64,000 bases of DNA from NCBI GenBank assembly GCA_963850425.1, contig CAWKLF010000007.1, forward strand, positions 248,001-312,000. Reading direction: 5' to 3'. The notes under the pieces were generated by a model. It saw nothing but the letters and a program-made list of their open reading frames with translations, did not search any database and had not been told where the DNA came from. Below are positions 34,521 to 42,477 of the stretch, one piece after another. The DNA comes from Gp1-AA133 sp963850425. Its GTDB lineage: Bacteria; Acidobacteriota; Terriglobia; Terriglobales; Acidobacteriaceae. Made by a program: the position numbers and the translations under genes. The number at the start of each line of letters is the position of its first letter. Position 1 is the stretch's first letter.

Positions 34521-34764
34521 TGAATCTCCCTTCGTTTTTGCGGGTCGAAGTATAGGATCGTCCTGAGGGCAGGTCAACGGAAACCACGTTCAAGTTGGGG
34601 ATTAGGCTTGATAATCAGCCCATACAGGAACCATGGAAATTCCTTCATCGGCCGCTTCCCTGTCATTTGTTCTGGGTTTTCAGTAGATTAGCCGATTCAT
34701 GCCGCCCAAAACCCGCGCCCGGAGCGCATCTCGGTTAACCCAGGTTTTCGCAATTCCATGCGGC

Positions 34765-35244
34765 TTACAGGTCTAGCTTCCCAGCGGCTTTTGCCTGGCG
34801 CTCTTTGTAGGCATAGACCACCGCTAGCAGCGGAGCAGATATCAGAACTCCCCAGAATGGGATGAGCACTCCCAGCACGATCGGGGTAAGGATCGATGCC
34901 CAGATGGGAACGCGGACGGCGCGTTTCATGATGTAGGGCTGCAGCAGGAAGCCGTCGACGATCACGATGACGGCATAAAGAATGAGTACATACAGCGAGT
35001 TCTGAAGACTGCCCCCGTGAATCCATGCTGCAAGCACCGGGCCGAGCAAGCTGAGCACAGGCCCGATGTGCGGCACAATCTGCAGCGCCGCGGCCAGCAC
35101 GGCCCAGAACGGCGCCCAGGGAACTTTCAGGACGGAAAGGCCAATCCACCACAGCACGCCCACAGCCAGCGAGTCCTGCAACTGGGCGATGGCCCAGTTT
35201 TTCAGCGCTCCTCCGGTAATGCGGGCATGTTCGGTAAAACTCAC
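34765..35244 (-). CDS. AI-2E family transporter, C-terminal half only
   Basis: 159 residues from a GTG with no visible ribosome binding site. The sequence matches only the second half of AI-2E/TqsA/PerM-type membrane proteins (usual length ~350): LQDSLAVGVLWWIGLSVLKV, AALQIVPHIGPVLSLLGPVLA, then two long hydrophobic helices VLILYAVIVIVDGFLLQPYI and ILTPIVLGVLIPFWGVLISA. The N-terminal four helices are not found in any frame upstream, where an ECF sigma gene starts in the opposite direction. It is either a genuine short form or a 5'-truncated relic; I favour the relic slightly. Confidence 0.6.
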   Translation of the reverse strand: MSFTEHARITGGALKNWAIAQLQDSLAVGVLWWIGLSVLKVPWAPFWAVLAAALQIVPHIGPVLSLLGPVLAAWIHGGSLQNSLYVLILYAVIVIVDGFLLQPYIMKRAVRVPIWASILTPIVLGVLIPFWGVLISAPLLAVVYAYKERQAKAAGKLDL

Positions 35245-35350
35245 AGTGGTTGGATGCTTCTGCTCTGGTGAAACTCGAAAATTTGCATCGCTGTGTCAAC
35301 CTTCGATACCGGAAATTCGTCCATACTAATAGCACCGAGTATCAAAATTC

Positions 35351-35923
35351 ATGGAGACCGCACTGCCCTCCGCGATAGGCGCCGCGGCACAAAATATCAC
35401 GGCTGAGGAGTTTGACGCGATTGTGCGCCGGCACCAGCGTCGCGTGCACCGCTTCCTGCTGATGCTGCTGCGCGATCCCGAGGAAGCCGACAACCTTACC
35501 CAGGAATGTTTTCTGCGTGCGTATCAAAGCCGATCGAGCTTTCGGGGGGAATCAAGCCTGGAGACCTGGCTGCTGCGAATTGCCGCAAATCTCGCCCGCG
35601 ACCACGCCCGCAATCGCAAGTCGGGTTTCTGGAAAAGATTGCTTGGATTGGATGGCAACGAAGAGGATGGGGCTGCGCACAGGGTAGCCTCCGGCGAAGC
35701 TTCCCCCGAGCAACAGTTGCTGGCTCGCGAAGACGTGCGCGCCGTGTGGGAAGTGGCCAACCAGTTATCGCAGCAGCAACGGGCCGTCTTTTTGCTGCGT
35801 TTTGTTGAGGAGATGGAGCTAACCGAAATTGCGTCGGCCCTGGGACTGCAAGTGGGCAGCGTGAAGACGCATCTGTTCCGCGCCATGCAAACGGTGCGTG
35901 GCAAGTTGAGGGACTTACGATGA
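35351..35923 (+). CDS. ECF-type RNA polymerase sigma factor
   Basis: 190 residues with region 2 (EFDAIVRRHQRRVHRFLLML, NLTQECFLRAYQ, SSLETWLLRIAANLARDHAR) and region 4 (LSQQQRAVFLLRFVEEMELT, EIASALGLQVGSVKTHLFRA) joined by a ~45-residue acidic linker. The linker contains ASPEQQLL, as in RpoE-like ECF factors. It overlaps by four bases (ATGA) the gene for a zinc anti-sigma factor, which in turn overlaps a Spy/CpxP-like gene, forming a three-gene envelope-stress type operon. Autoregulation from its own promoter is likely but no -35/-10 is evident. Confidence 0.92.
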   Translation: METALPSAIGAAAQNITAEEFDAIVRRHQRRVHRFLLMLLRDPEEADNLTQECFLRAYQSRSSFRGESSLETWLLRIAANLARDHARNRKSGFWKRLLGLDGNEEDGAAHRVASGEASPEQQLLAREDVRAVWEVANQLSQQQRAVFLLRFVEEMELTEIASALGLQVGSVKTHLFRAMQTVRGKLRDLR

Positions 35924-36441
35924 ATGCCAACGAAAACACGCACGATCCGCTGATAGACCGCGCGGTGGTAAGTTTTGATCTTGCGGCCGAGCATCACCTG
36001 GCCAGTTGCGCGCCGTGCCAGGCAGAACGGGACCATGTGGAGGATGCATTAAAACTCTTCGCAGCGGCCAATCGCGAATACGCCAGTCGTCCCGAGAATT
36101 TCTGGGAGATGCAAGCGGCTCGAATCCGTTCCGCCCAAAAAGAGTCCGTCGGGAGGTCGCGTCGGATCATGGCGTTGGTGCCAAGCATTGCCGTGTTGCT
36201 GCTCGCCGCGGGTGCAATCCTGGGGCGCACTCCCGGCGTTCGTCCGGTAGCAAGCGCTCCCAAGGCAGCGACAGCGCAAGTGGACCCCGATCACGAGTTG
36301 TTGCTCGAAGTAGAGCGAGCGATCCAGGCCGATACTCCCCGGGCGCTTGAGCCTGTCATGTTGATCGTCGAGGAGAGTGAAGGCAATTTGCCGCTGCATA
36401 CGAGTTCAGAAAGGAAGGAGATTCGTTCTCATGAAAACTAA
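35920..36441 (+). CDS. Membrane anti-sigma factor with zinc-binding (ZAS) motif
   Basis: 173 residues. The N-terminal cytoplasmic part carries H26-x3-C30-x2-C33, the zinc anti-sigma signature, and a helix-rich stretch that would clamp the sigma factor. A single transmembrane helix lies at about 83-102 (LVPSIAVLLLAAGAILG). The C-terminal ~70 residues, rich in charged and Pro residues, would be periplasmic. Start ATG 35920 overlaps the sigma stop. Release of the sigma factor on an envelope signal is the expected mechanism, inferred from family and operon structure. Confidence 0.85.
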   Translation: MNANENTHDPLIDRAVVSFDLAAEHHLASCAPCQAERDHVEDALKLFAAANREYASRPENFWEMQAARIRSAQKESVGRSRRIMALVPSIAVLLLAAGAILGRTPGVRPVASAPKAATAQVDPDHELLLEVERAIQADTPRALEPVMLIVEESEGNLPLHTSSERKEIRSHEN

Positions 36442-37003
36442 ATGGATGATGGCTGCGAGTATGGTTGTGCTGGCAGGGATAGGCTGGGCGCAGGAAACCG
36501 GTGCCGCCGTAGGCGGGATGGCCACCGGCCCCGGACATCCCGGCAAAGGCGCGCATGTGATGACGTTCCGTCGCGAGATGGGCAAGTGGTGGCAGAATCC
36601 GGACGTGGTTTCGAAGGTGGGGCTGAGCGATGCGCAGATCACCCAGCTTGACCAGGTCTTCTACAACCACAAAATGAAGTTGATCGACTACGGCGCCGAC
36701 ATGGAAAAGCAGGATCTGAAACTGCAGAACCTGCTGGACGCTGACCAGCCGGATGAAGGTCAGGTGAACGCGCAGGTGGATCATGTGCTGGCGGCGCGCG
36801 GCAAGCTGGAGCGCGAGTTCACGGCCATGAACCTCGACCTCCGCAAGCAGCTTTCGCTCGAACAGTGGAGGCAGTTGAAGACCGTGCGCGGAGGCGACGC
36901 CATGCAAGGCGATCACATGTTCTTCTTCAAGCAGAAGCTGATGCCGCCGGGCGGCCCCGACGAGATGCCCGTTCCGCCGCCCCCACCGCCCGGGCTCGAC
37001 TGA
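36431..37003 (+). CDS. Spy/CpxP-like periplasmic protein (LTxxQ-type)
   Basis: 190 residues from ATG 36431 (AAGGAG ~11 bases upstream), overlapping the anti-sigma gene end. A signal peptide (KWMMAASMVVLAGIGWAQ) precedes a helical domain: WWQNPDVVSKVGLSDAQITQ, DQVFYNHKMKLIDYGADMEK, then a repeat-like ANLSLEQW segment (LRKQLSLEQWRQLKTVRG). This helix pattern resembles Spy/CpxP-type ATP-independent periplasmic chaperones and heavy-metal resistance (CzcI/CnrX-like) proteins. The tail is Pro-rich (PVPPPPPPGLD). In this operon it would be a stress sensor or effector for the sigma/anti-sigma pair. Confidence 0.75.
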   Translation: MKTKWMMAASMVVLAGIGWAQETGAAVGGMATGPGHPGKGAHVMTFRREMGKWWQNPDVVSKVGLSDAQITQLDQVFYNHKMKLIDYGADMEKQDLKLQNLLDADQPDEGQVNAQVDHVLAARGKLEREFTAMNLDLRKQLSLEQWRQLKTVRGGDAMQGDHMFFFKQKLMPPGGPDEMPVPPPPPPGLD

Positions 37004-37114
37004 TTTTCTGCCCGTAATCACTGTTGCACCTGCCGCCGGCTCTTCCCCCGAGAGTCCGGCGGCGTGGTTTTTGCGTGATAAACTCGAAATATTCCACTCG
37101 CTGAGGCTCCTGGC

Positions 37115-37810
37115 ATGAAATTCGGCGTGCTCATTTTTCCCGGTTCCAATTGCGATCATGACGCCTACTGGACCATCCAGCAAGTTGCCCGGCAGCCCGT
37201 AACCTTCCTGTGGCACGAGTCGCACGATCTGGAAAACTGCGACGCCATCATCGTGCCCGGCGGTTTTGCGTTTGGCGACTACCTGCGGACGGGTGCGATT
37301 GCGAAGTTTTCGCCGGTCATGGAGTCAGTAAAGAAGTTCGCCGGCGGCGGCGGAATCGTGCTGGGCATCTGCAACGGCTTTCAGATCTTGTGCGAGTCTG
37401 GCCTGTTACCTGGCGCTCTCATGCGCAATGTCGGGCTGAAGTACATCTGCAAGCCGGTGCAAGTGCGGGTCGAAAGCACCGACACCATGTTCACGAACGC
37501 ATGCCGCCAGGGTGAAGTTCTGACCATTCCCATCGGGCACATGGAAGGCAATTACTTTTGCGATGAGGCAACGCTCGCGGAACTGCAGCGCGACCAGAGG
37601 ATCGTCTTCCGGTATTCGACCCCCGACGGAAGAATCACTCCCGAAGCGAATCCAAACGGGTCGCTCGATAACATCGCGGGAATATGCAGCGCCGGGCGGA
37701 ACGTACTGGGCATGATGCCGCATCCGGAGCGCGCGGCTGAGCCCGAACTGGGATGCACGGATGGGGTTAAGGTGTTCCAGTCGCTGGTAGGGGCGATGGC
37801 GGCGAAGTAA
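37115..37810 (+). CDS. purQ: Phosphoribosylformylglycinamidine synthase, glutaminase subunit
   Basis: 231 residues, the normal PurQ size. The class I amidotransferase triad is present: C86 in LGICNGFQ, H203 and E205 in MPHPERA. Other features are the N-terminal FGVLIFPGSNCDHDAY, IIVPGGFAFGDYLRTGA, and IPIGHMEGNYF. PurQ supplies ammonia from glutamine to PurL for conversion of FGAR to FGAM in purine synthesis, with PurS as third subunit. purS and purL are not in the window on either side, so the subunits are scattered in this genome. Confidence 0.96.
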   Translation: MKFGVLIFPGSNCDHDAYWTIQQVARQPVTFLWHESHDLENCDAIIVPGGFAFGDYLRTGAIAKFSPVMESVKKFAGGGGIVLGICNGFQILCESGLLPGALMRNVGLKYICKPVQVRVESTDTMFTNACRQGEVLTIPIGHMEGNYFCDEATLAELQRDQRIVFRYSTPDGRITPEANPNGSLDNIAGICSAGRNVLGMMPHPERAAEPELGCTDGVKVFQSLVGAMAAK

Positions 37811-37965
37811 GCTCTGCATTCGCGCTAATTCATAAAGCATGCCGCGATCGACCCACGGCGTGCGAGGCTGCCCACGCTACACTGGCCAGTACCTGCGCTA
37901 TCCGAGTTTTGCTTTTGGGTTTACAGCCATCGACACCCGGGCCCCGCGCCACCTCTCACTCTCTT

Positions 37966-38973
37966 ATGGTTCGCTTTGGAATAGCAGGATTTGGTCTCCA
38001 TGCTGTGCGGCGGCTGATGCCGGGATTCGCCTTGTCCCGCAACTGCAAAGTCACCGCGCTCTCGCGTCGCGACATGGCGAAAGCCAAGGCCGCATCTGCT
38101 GAGTTCAAGATCCCCCAGGTCTTCTCTTCCACCGCGGAACTCTGCCGGTCTCCAGAGGTGGATGCGGTACTGGTGACCACGCCGAACTCGCTCCATCTAT
38201 CCGATGTTCTGACTGCCATCCAAGCGGGCAAGCCTGTGCTCTGCGAAAAGCCGATGGGCATGAACGCCGGCGAGTGCAGGCAGATGGTGGAGGCGGCGCG
38301 CGCCGCCAAATTGCTGTTAGGCGTCGCACACATTTTTCGCTTCGAAGACAGCACGGCCCTGCTCAGGCAGCGCATCGCGGCCGGGCAGATCGGGCGCCCG
38401 ATTTTCGCGCGTTCGGAATTCTCGTACCCGGGAAGGAGCCACGCACGCACCTGGCTGAATGACGCCAGGCTCGCGGGCAGCGGCCCCATTGGAGATGTGG
38501 GGGTGCACTGCATCGACACGCTGCGCTACATCCTGCAAGATGAAGTCGTTCGCGTCGGCGCGCGCGGTATGTGGGACGCCGATTCGAAGGACGTGGAAGC
38601 TGCTGCCGCGCTCACGCTGGAGTTTTCGCGTGGCACGCTGGGCGCTGTCCTGGTTTCCACGCGCGCCGACTATCGTACCCCGATCGAATTCATCGGCGAG
38701 GGCGGCGTGTTGCGGGCGGATGATGGATTAACCGTCGATCGGCCCATCACTCTCCACCTGCGGCGAAACGGCACCGTCGTCGAGAGCGAAACAATTTCCA
38801 ACCAATACGCCTACGCCCGCCAGGTCGACATGTTCGCCGCCGCCGTAAAGGGAGAAGCCGCCTTCCCGGTGCCGGGCGAGCAGGGCTGGCAGAATCAGGA
38901 AATTCTCGACGCTGCGCTTAGAAGTTTGAAGAGCGGCAAGATAGAAGAAGTCCCACGCGTTCCAATATCTTGA
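37966..38973 (+). CDS. Gfo/Idh/MocA family NAD(P)-dependent oxidoreductase
   Basis: 335 residues from ATG 37966 (an ATG at 37909 would add 19 unlike residues). The N-terminal Rossmann fold begins VRFGIAGFGLHAVRRL; the family marker E94-K95-P96 occurs in VLCEKPMGMN, and the catalytic-site His is in GDVGVHCIDTLRY (H181). The C-terminal alpha/beta domain follows. Members oxidise or reduce sugars, inositols and similar compounds. The substrate is unknown, and no sugar-metabolism genes accompany it. It lies 155 bases after purQ. Confidence 0.9.
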   Translation: MVRFGIAGFGLHAVRRLMPGFALSRNCKVTALSRRDMAKAKAASAEFKIPQVFSSTAELCRSPEVDAVLVTTPNSLHLSDVLTAIQAGKPVLCEKPMGMNAGECRQMVEAARAAKLLLGVAHIFRFEDSTALLRQRIAAGQIGRPIFARSEFSYPGRSHARTWLNDARLAGSGPIGDVGVHCIDTLRYILQDEVVRVGARGMWDADSKDVEAAAALTLEFSRGTLGAVLVSTRADYRTPIEFIGEGGVLRADDGLTVDRPITLHLRRNGTVVESETISNQYAYARQVDMFAAAVKGEAAFPVPGEQGWQNQEILDAALRSLKSGKIEEVPRVPIS

Positions 38974-39082
38974 CAATGCAGCTGTCATCCAAATGGATGG
39001 ATGTACTTCCGAGTATTCTTTGTCTTCGAGCTTTAACATTTCGGGAGTAACCTGACCCAAACTCCACTCCAGGAGCCAGCCA

Positions 39083-39292
39083 ATGGTCAGAACTCCCCGC
39101 TGTCCGTACTGTGTAAGTTTTGATCAATTCATGCTGATGAAAGGGCTCGACGACAAGAGCTATGTCTGCGACAACTGCGGACACGTCGCTTCTCCCGACA
39201 ACAAGGTTTTTCTGTGTCCATGTAAACACTGCGACCAAATGCGAAGTTTCACACCACTCGATGCGCGCAATTTGCGTTCGGTAACGGCGTAG
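39083..39292 (+). CDS. Small zinc-ribbon protein
   Basis: 69 residues from ATG 39083, with AGGAG 7 bases upstream. Three cysteine pairs are visible: CPYC at residues 7-10, CDNC at 29-32 and CPCKHC at 45-50, which suggest one or two zinc ribbons. The middle reads GLDDKSYVCDNCGHVASPD. I recall nothing specific for it beyond general zinc-ribbon proteins. Its 3' end overlaps by 44 bases the 3' end of the convergent PEP-CTERM gene. Confidence 0.65.
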   Translation: MVRTPRCPYCVSFDQFMLMKGLDDKSYVCDNCGHVASPDNKVFLCPCKHCDQMRSFTPLDARNLRSVTA

Positions 39293-39827
39293 TCTCGCGC
39301 GCGTGCTTAGTTGTGAGTGGAGCTGCCGCGGGCCTCCTCCGCCCCCTCCGATACTTTCGCCATGCGATCGAGGTCAAGCCTGTACTCAGCAGCGCCAGAC
39401 TCGTCGGTTCCGGCACAGGGCTCTGAAACAGAAAACCAAACTCGGTCGCGGACCCATTGAAGTTCACCACGAGCGTGCCTGGTGTCGCATGGGAAAACGC
39501 GGGCAACTGGAAATCGGCGGGAAAGAAACATCCGGCGGCCTGTGTACATGAGTAGGTCGCGGTTGGCAGGACGAACTGCTGTCCGCCTATGGTGAGGGTG
39601 TAGGCAAGCGTCAGCGTGCCGACAGGCGCAATGTTTGTTTCGAAAATTAGATCTGTGGGGAACGTGCTTTGGAGAGCGGTATTCGCAAAGGTGGTAGTCA
39701 GTATTGGCAATTCTCCGGGAATGAGCTGCACCAAGTTCGCTCCACCCATTTGTGACGCGTAGGTGTTTATGCTGGCTGCGAATGCAGGCGTTGTCAGCAG
39801 CAAGATGGCGAGCATCCAACGTGTCAT
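39249..39827 (-). CDS. PEP-CTERM sorted exported protein
   Basis: 192 residues: signal peptide (MTRWMLAILLLTTPAFA), a beta-rich, mostly Ser/Thr/Gly middle, then the exosortase sorting signal PVPEPTSLALLSTGLTSIAWRKYRR near residues 138-162 (PEP, hydrophobic stretch, Arg cluster; quoted in part as VPEPTSLALLSTG). Typical PEP-CTERM proteins end soon after the Arg cluster, but this frame continues for about 30 residues and overlaps the convergent zinc-ribbon gene, so a late frameshift or stop loss is possible. No exosortase (xrtA) gene is in the window. It is expected to be processed at the inner membrane and exported. Confidence 0.8.
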   Translation of the reverse strand: MTRWMLAILLLTTPAFAASINTYASQMGGANLVQLIPGELPILTTTFANTALQSTFPTDLIFETNIAPVGTLTLAYTLTIGGQQFVLPTATYSCTQAAGCFFPADFQLPAFSHATPGTLVVNFNGSATEFGFLFQSPVPEPTSLALLSTGLTSIAWRKYRRGRRRPAAAPLTTKHARETTPLPNANCAHRVV

Positions 39828-40144
39828 GGATCTCCTCCTGGGGCGGCGGACGGCCGTCGCAGCGGGAGTATATAACGAATTTCCGTAACCTATGGCTAAC
39901 GCACTGGATGAGTGTCCACATTTTTGTGTGGCGCAACCTCAATTCCCGCTCTAAATGACTGCACACTGGGATGAGAGTGCAAAACTTTTCGGTATTTGAT
40001 CGTTATTTTGCTTAGTTGATGCAAGCGCCGCTACCGCAGAGCGATTGATGACTTACCGGGAGCGCCTAAGAGCTGGCGGGCAAGGACGCGGCTTCGCTCA
40101 GGGCAGGCGGCCGGTCACAGACAATTCAAAGAATCACTTTTTCG
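39828..40144. other. Intergenic region, nothing recognised
   Basis: 317 bases between the PEP-CTERM start and the stop of the next minus-strand gene. No reading frame with a plausible start and family match, no clear hairpin with T-run. The GGAG motif before the PEP-CTERM ATG is at 39834-39838. Confidence 0.4.
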
Positions 40145-40957
40145 TTACGGAATCACCCTGTTGGTCGCAGGTGCGAGCGGTTGACTTAGTGCCGAGTCTT
40201 CCGGCCGGGGCGGAATACCGCGCGCCTGCACGATCGCCCAGTGCCACTCTTCGTCGGGTCCCAGGGCGGAAGTCAAGGGAGCTTTGAAAACCGTGGTCGA
40301 GGAGGGCATCGCTTCGCCCTTCAGGTGGTAGAGCGTCGTCACGTCGGCTGGTTTTTCGGCGACGATGGTCGTCTCAGATGCAGCGGGCACCAGCTTCGCC
40401 AGTCCGCGATGTGCCATGGCCAAGTTCGCGCGCCGAACCAGCGTTACGCCGACCGTGATTTCTTCGACCTTCCAGCGAGTCCCATTGAAAACCGAAACCT
40501 GCAAGCCTTCTTCGTTGATGACGGCGGGCCCTTCCAGCTTGCGCGTCTCCTCATCGGGCAGGTCGATCGGGACCACCGGACGGGCCAGCAGAGAGCTCAC
40601 GTGACCGTTGAAGGAAAGGCTGCAAGTCACATCGGGCGAGGAGATCTGGAACATCTTGGCCGCGCCCTCGAAAGAGTACAGCATGCTCGTATTGGCGAGG
40701 TGGCGGCTCTCGGCCTCTTCCAGGACCTGGGTGAAATTGTCGTTATCGATGATGGTCTTCGATGGGGTGACCGGAGGCGGAGTCTGGGCCGCGGTCGATG
40801 GCGCGGATTGAGGCTGCTCTTTCTTCTTGCGCAGCGATCGCGCCAGATCCCCTAGTGGTACTGGACGATCTTCGGATTGCGCATTGCCGGCCGAGGCCCA
40901 GAAAATTCCGCAAAGCGCGAGGAGAATAACCCGGCCCATCGCTTTCCGGGAGAGCAT
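40145..40957 (-). CDS. Exported protein of unknown function
   Basis: From ATG 40957 the product has 270 residues; ATG 40939 is equally likely, and an upstream start at 41107 would add a long Arg-rich N-terminus. The signal peptide is AMGRVILLALCGIFWASAGNAQ. It is followed by a basic/Pro-rich segment (LARSLRKKKEQPQSAPS), then a globular part containing CSLSFNGHVSSLLARPV and two segments that look like immunoglobulin-type strands (WKVEEITVGVTLVRR). I do not recognise the family. It is last in the same direction as the zinc transport genes but 600 bases away from them. Confidence 0.65.
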   Translation of the reverse strand: MLSRKAMGRVILLALCGIFWASAGNAQSEDRPVPLGDLARSLRKKKEQPQSAPSTAAQTPPPVTPSKTIIDNDNFTQVLEEAESRHLANTSMLYSFEGAAKMFQISSPDVTCSLSFNGHVSSLLARPVVPIDLPDEETRKLEGPAVINEEGLQVSVFNGTRWKVEEITVGVTLVRRANLAMAHRGLAKLVPAASETTIVAEKPADVTTLYHLKGEAMPSSTTVFKAPLTSALGPDEEWHWAIVQARGIPPRPEDSALSQPLAPATNRVIP

Positions 40958-41112
40958 CCTCCAACAGCTATCTCCCGGGCGAACGGTCCGGCGAATCAGC
41001 CTGCCGCAATTTGTATGGCGCAAGGTCCCAGACACGGTCATTCGAAAAAGGTTTTCCGGCCGGGCGGCGATGGCGGGAGGAGGCGCGTCGATAGCCGCAA
41101 GGCGCACGAAAC

Positions 41113-41364
41113 TTACAGGGAAATTGTAGCGAGTCTGGGCAGAGAGGAAACGAACGTAGGTGCTAAGACCTTGGCCGGGAAATAAGAGGGCGCCGGTCCA
41201 GAAGTGGCGTGCAACGGCTCCGGCGCCCTCGAGCGTTCAGTGGGTATTACAGGAGGCCTGAGAGTGCGAAAACGCGATACAGGATCTACCACCGGCTGAC
41301 GTTTGAAAATCCAGCGGGCCACCGCAAATCCCAGCGCCGCGTAGCATACATGCATAACTCTCAT
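41113..41364 (-). CDS. Possible small membrane protein
   Basis: An ATG at 41364 is preceded by GGGGTGAG at suitable spacing and opens 83 codons. The N-terminus (MHVCYAALGFAVARWIF) could be a single short membrane helix; the rest is Pro/Ser/Arg-rich and looks unstructured. No family resemblance. The region 40958-41571 otherwise shows no gene. Treat as a candidate only. Confidence 0.3.
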   Translation of the reverse strand: MRVMHVCYAALGFAVARWIFKRQPVVDPVSRFRTLRPPVIPTERSRAPEPLHATSGPAPSYFPAKVLAPTFVSSLPRLATISL

Positions 41365-41571
41365 GAGCTCACCCCCGAGAACAGAGATGCGACCTCGTGC
41401 CGAAGGGGAGGAGCCTCTTACAGGGAGAAAGTTAGCAGCGGCACACCAATGGTGCAATGCACCAAAAGTGCTATTGGGTAGCACTGAAGTAATACGTCGT
41501 CACCATTTCGGAACCGTTACCCGACGGCTGTAGCCAGTGGACCTCGCCCCACCCGAGGCGGCGATCCGGGC

Positions 41572-42462
41572 TTACCGGCGGCTTTCCAGGGCTGGCTCCC
41601 GACGGGTTTCGGCCGATGTGGCCCCGTCCAGGACATGCGCCTTGCGCCCATGGAAGAACAGCAAATGGACGAGGAACATCAGGATCAACACCGCGCCGAA
41701 GGTGCACACAATGGTCGCGCCGGTCGGCGTATCGAGACTCACCGAGAAGTAGACTCCGAGAGCAGAAACCAGCGTTCCCATGGTCCAACCGATAGCCAGA
41801 CGAGGGCCCACCCGGTCGGCGAACAGCATGGCTCCGACCGACGGCACGATCAGGTAGCAGAACACAAGGAGCACTCCGGCGATGGCCACCGAGGATGTCA
41901 CAACAAAGCCGAACGAGGCATAGAAAAGGAAATCCCACAAGCGGACATTAAGTCCCTGGCGTTCGGCCTCCGCCGTATTGGTCGATATGAGCAAAAACTT
42001 GTGCCGAAAGATGTAATGGAACAGGCCGACCGCACCGTACAGAATCGCAGTCTTAACGACCTCGCCCCGCGACACTGACAGGATGTTTCCGACCAGCATG
42101 TCCTTGAGGTGCTCGGTCTCTCCGGTGGCCTTGCTCATCGCCAGGATCGCGGCGGCTGAAGCGACGGCATAGGCGATTCCGATGAAGGCTTCCTGCGGGA
42201 TGTGGCCGCGCCGCGAGCGTGCCATTGCGAAGATGGCGGCCCCGAGAAATGTGAAGCCCAGGCTCAGGAAGTAGGCCCCGCGACCATGTGGGTCCATCCC
42301 CACCAGAATCGCGATAGTGGCGCCCAGAGCGGCGATCTGCGCGAGGGCCAGATCCACGAAAATAACTCCACGCTCGACCACATGCACACCCAGGTACGCA
42401 TGGATGCCGGTCAGAATCAAGCTGGCCACGAAGGGCCAGATCAGAAAAGGAAGAATCTCCAT
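41572..42462 (-). CDS. znuB: Zinc/manganese ABC transporter permease (ZnuB-like)
   Basis: 296 residues with about eight transmembrane helices, matching the ABC-3 permease family: FVASLILTGIHAYLGVHVVERGVIFVDLALAQ (quoted in part as GVIFVDLALAQIAALGATIA), RRGHIPQEAFIGIAYAVASA and VASSVAIAGVLLVFCYLIVPS-like helices. The EAFIG-type cytoplasmic loop that meets the ATPase is at about 90-95. It starts 15 bases after znuA and ends the operon. The C-terminal tail (DGATSAETRREPALESRR) is charged. No ATPase gene (znuC) is found in the window, so the ATPase must be supplied from elsewhere. Confidence 0.9.
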   Translation of the reverse strand: MEILPFLIWPFVASLILTGIHAYLGVHVVERGVIFVDLALAQIAALGATIAILVGMDPHGRGAYFLSLGFTFLGAAIFAMARSRRGHIPQEAFIGIAYAVASAAAILAMSKATGETEHLKDMLVGNILSVSRGEVVKTAILYGAVGLFHYIFRHKFLLISTNTAEAERQGLNVRLWDFLFYASFGFVVTSSVAIAGVLLVFCYLIVPSVGAMLFADRVGPRLAIGWTMGTLVSALGVYFSVSLDTPTGATIVCTFGAVLILMFLVHLLFFHGRKAHVLDGATSAETRREPALESRR

Positions 42463-42477
42463 CAGTCTCCTCGAAAC

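Noticed and set aside
34697..35335. 212-codon frame overlapping the AI-2E fragment
   Set aside because: Composition is typical of an out-of-frame translation (Arg/Cys/Ser-rich), while the other frame has clear membrane helices and family motifs.
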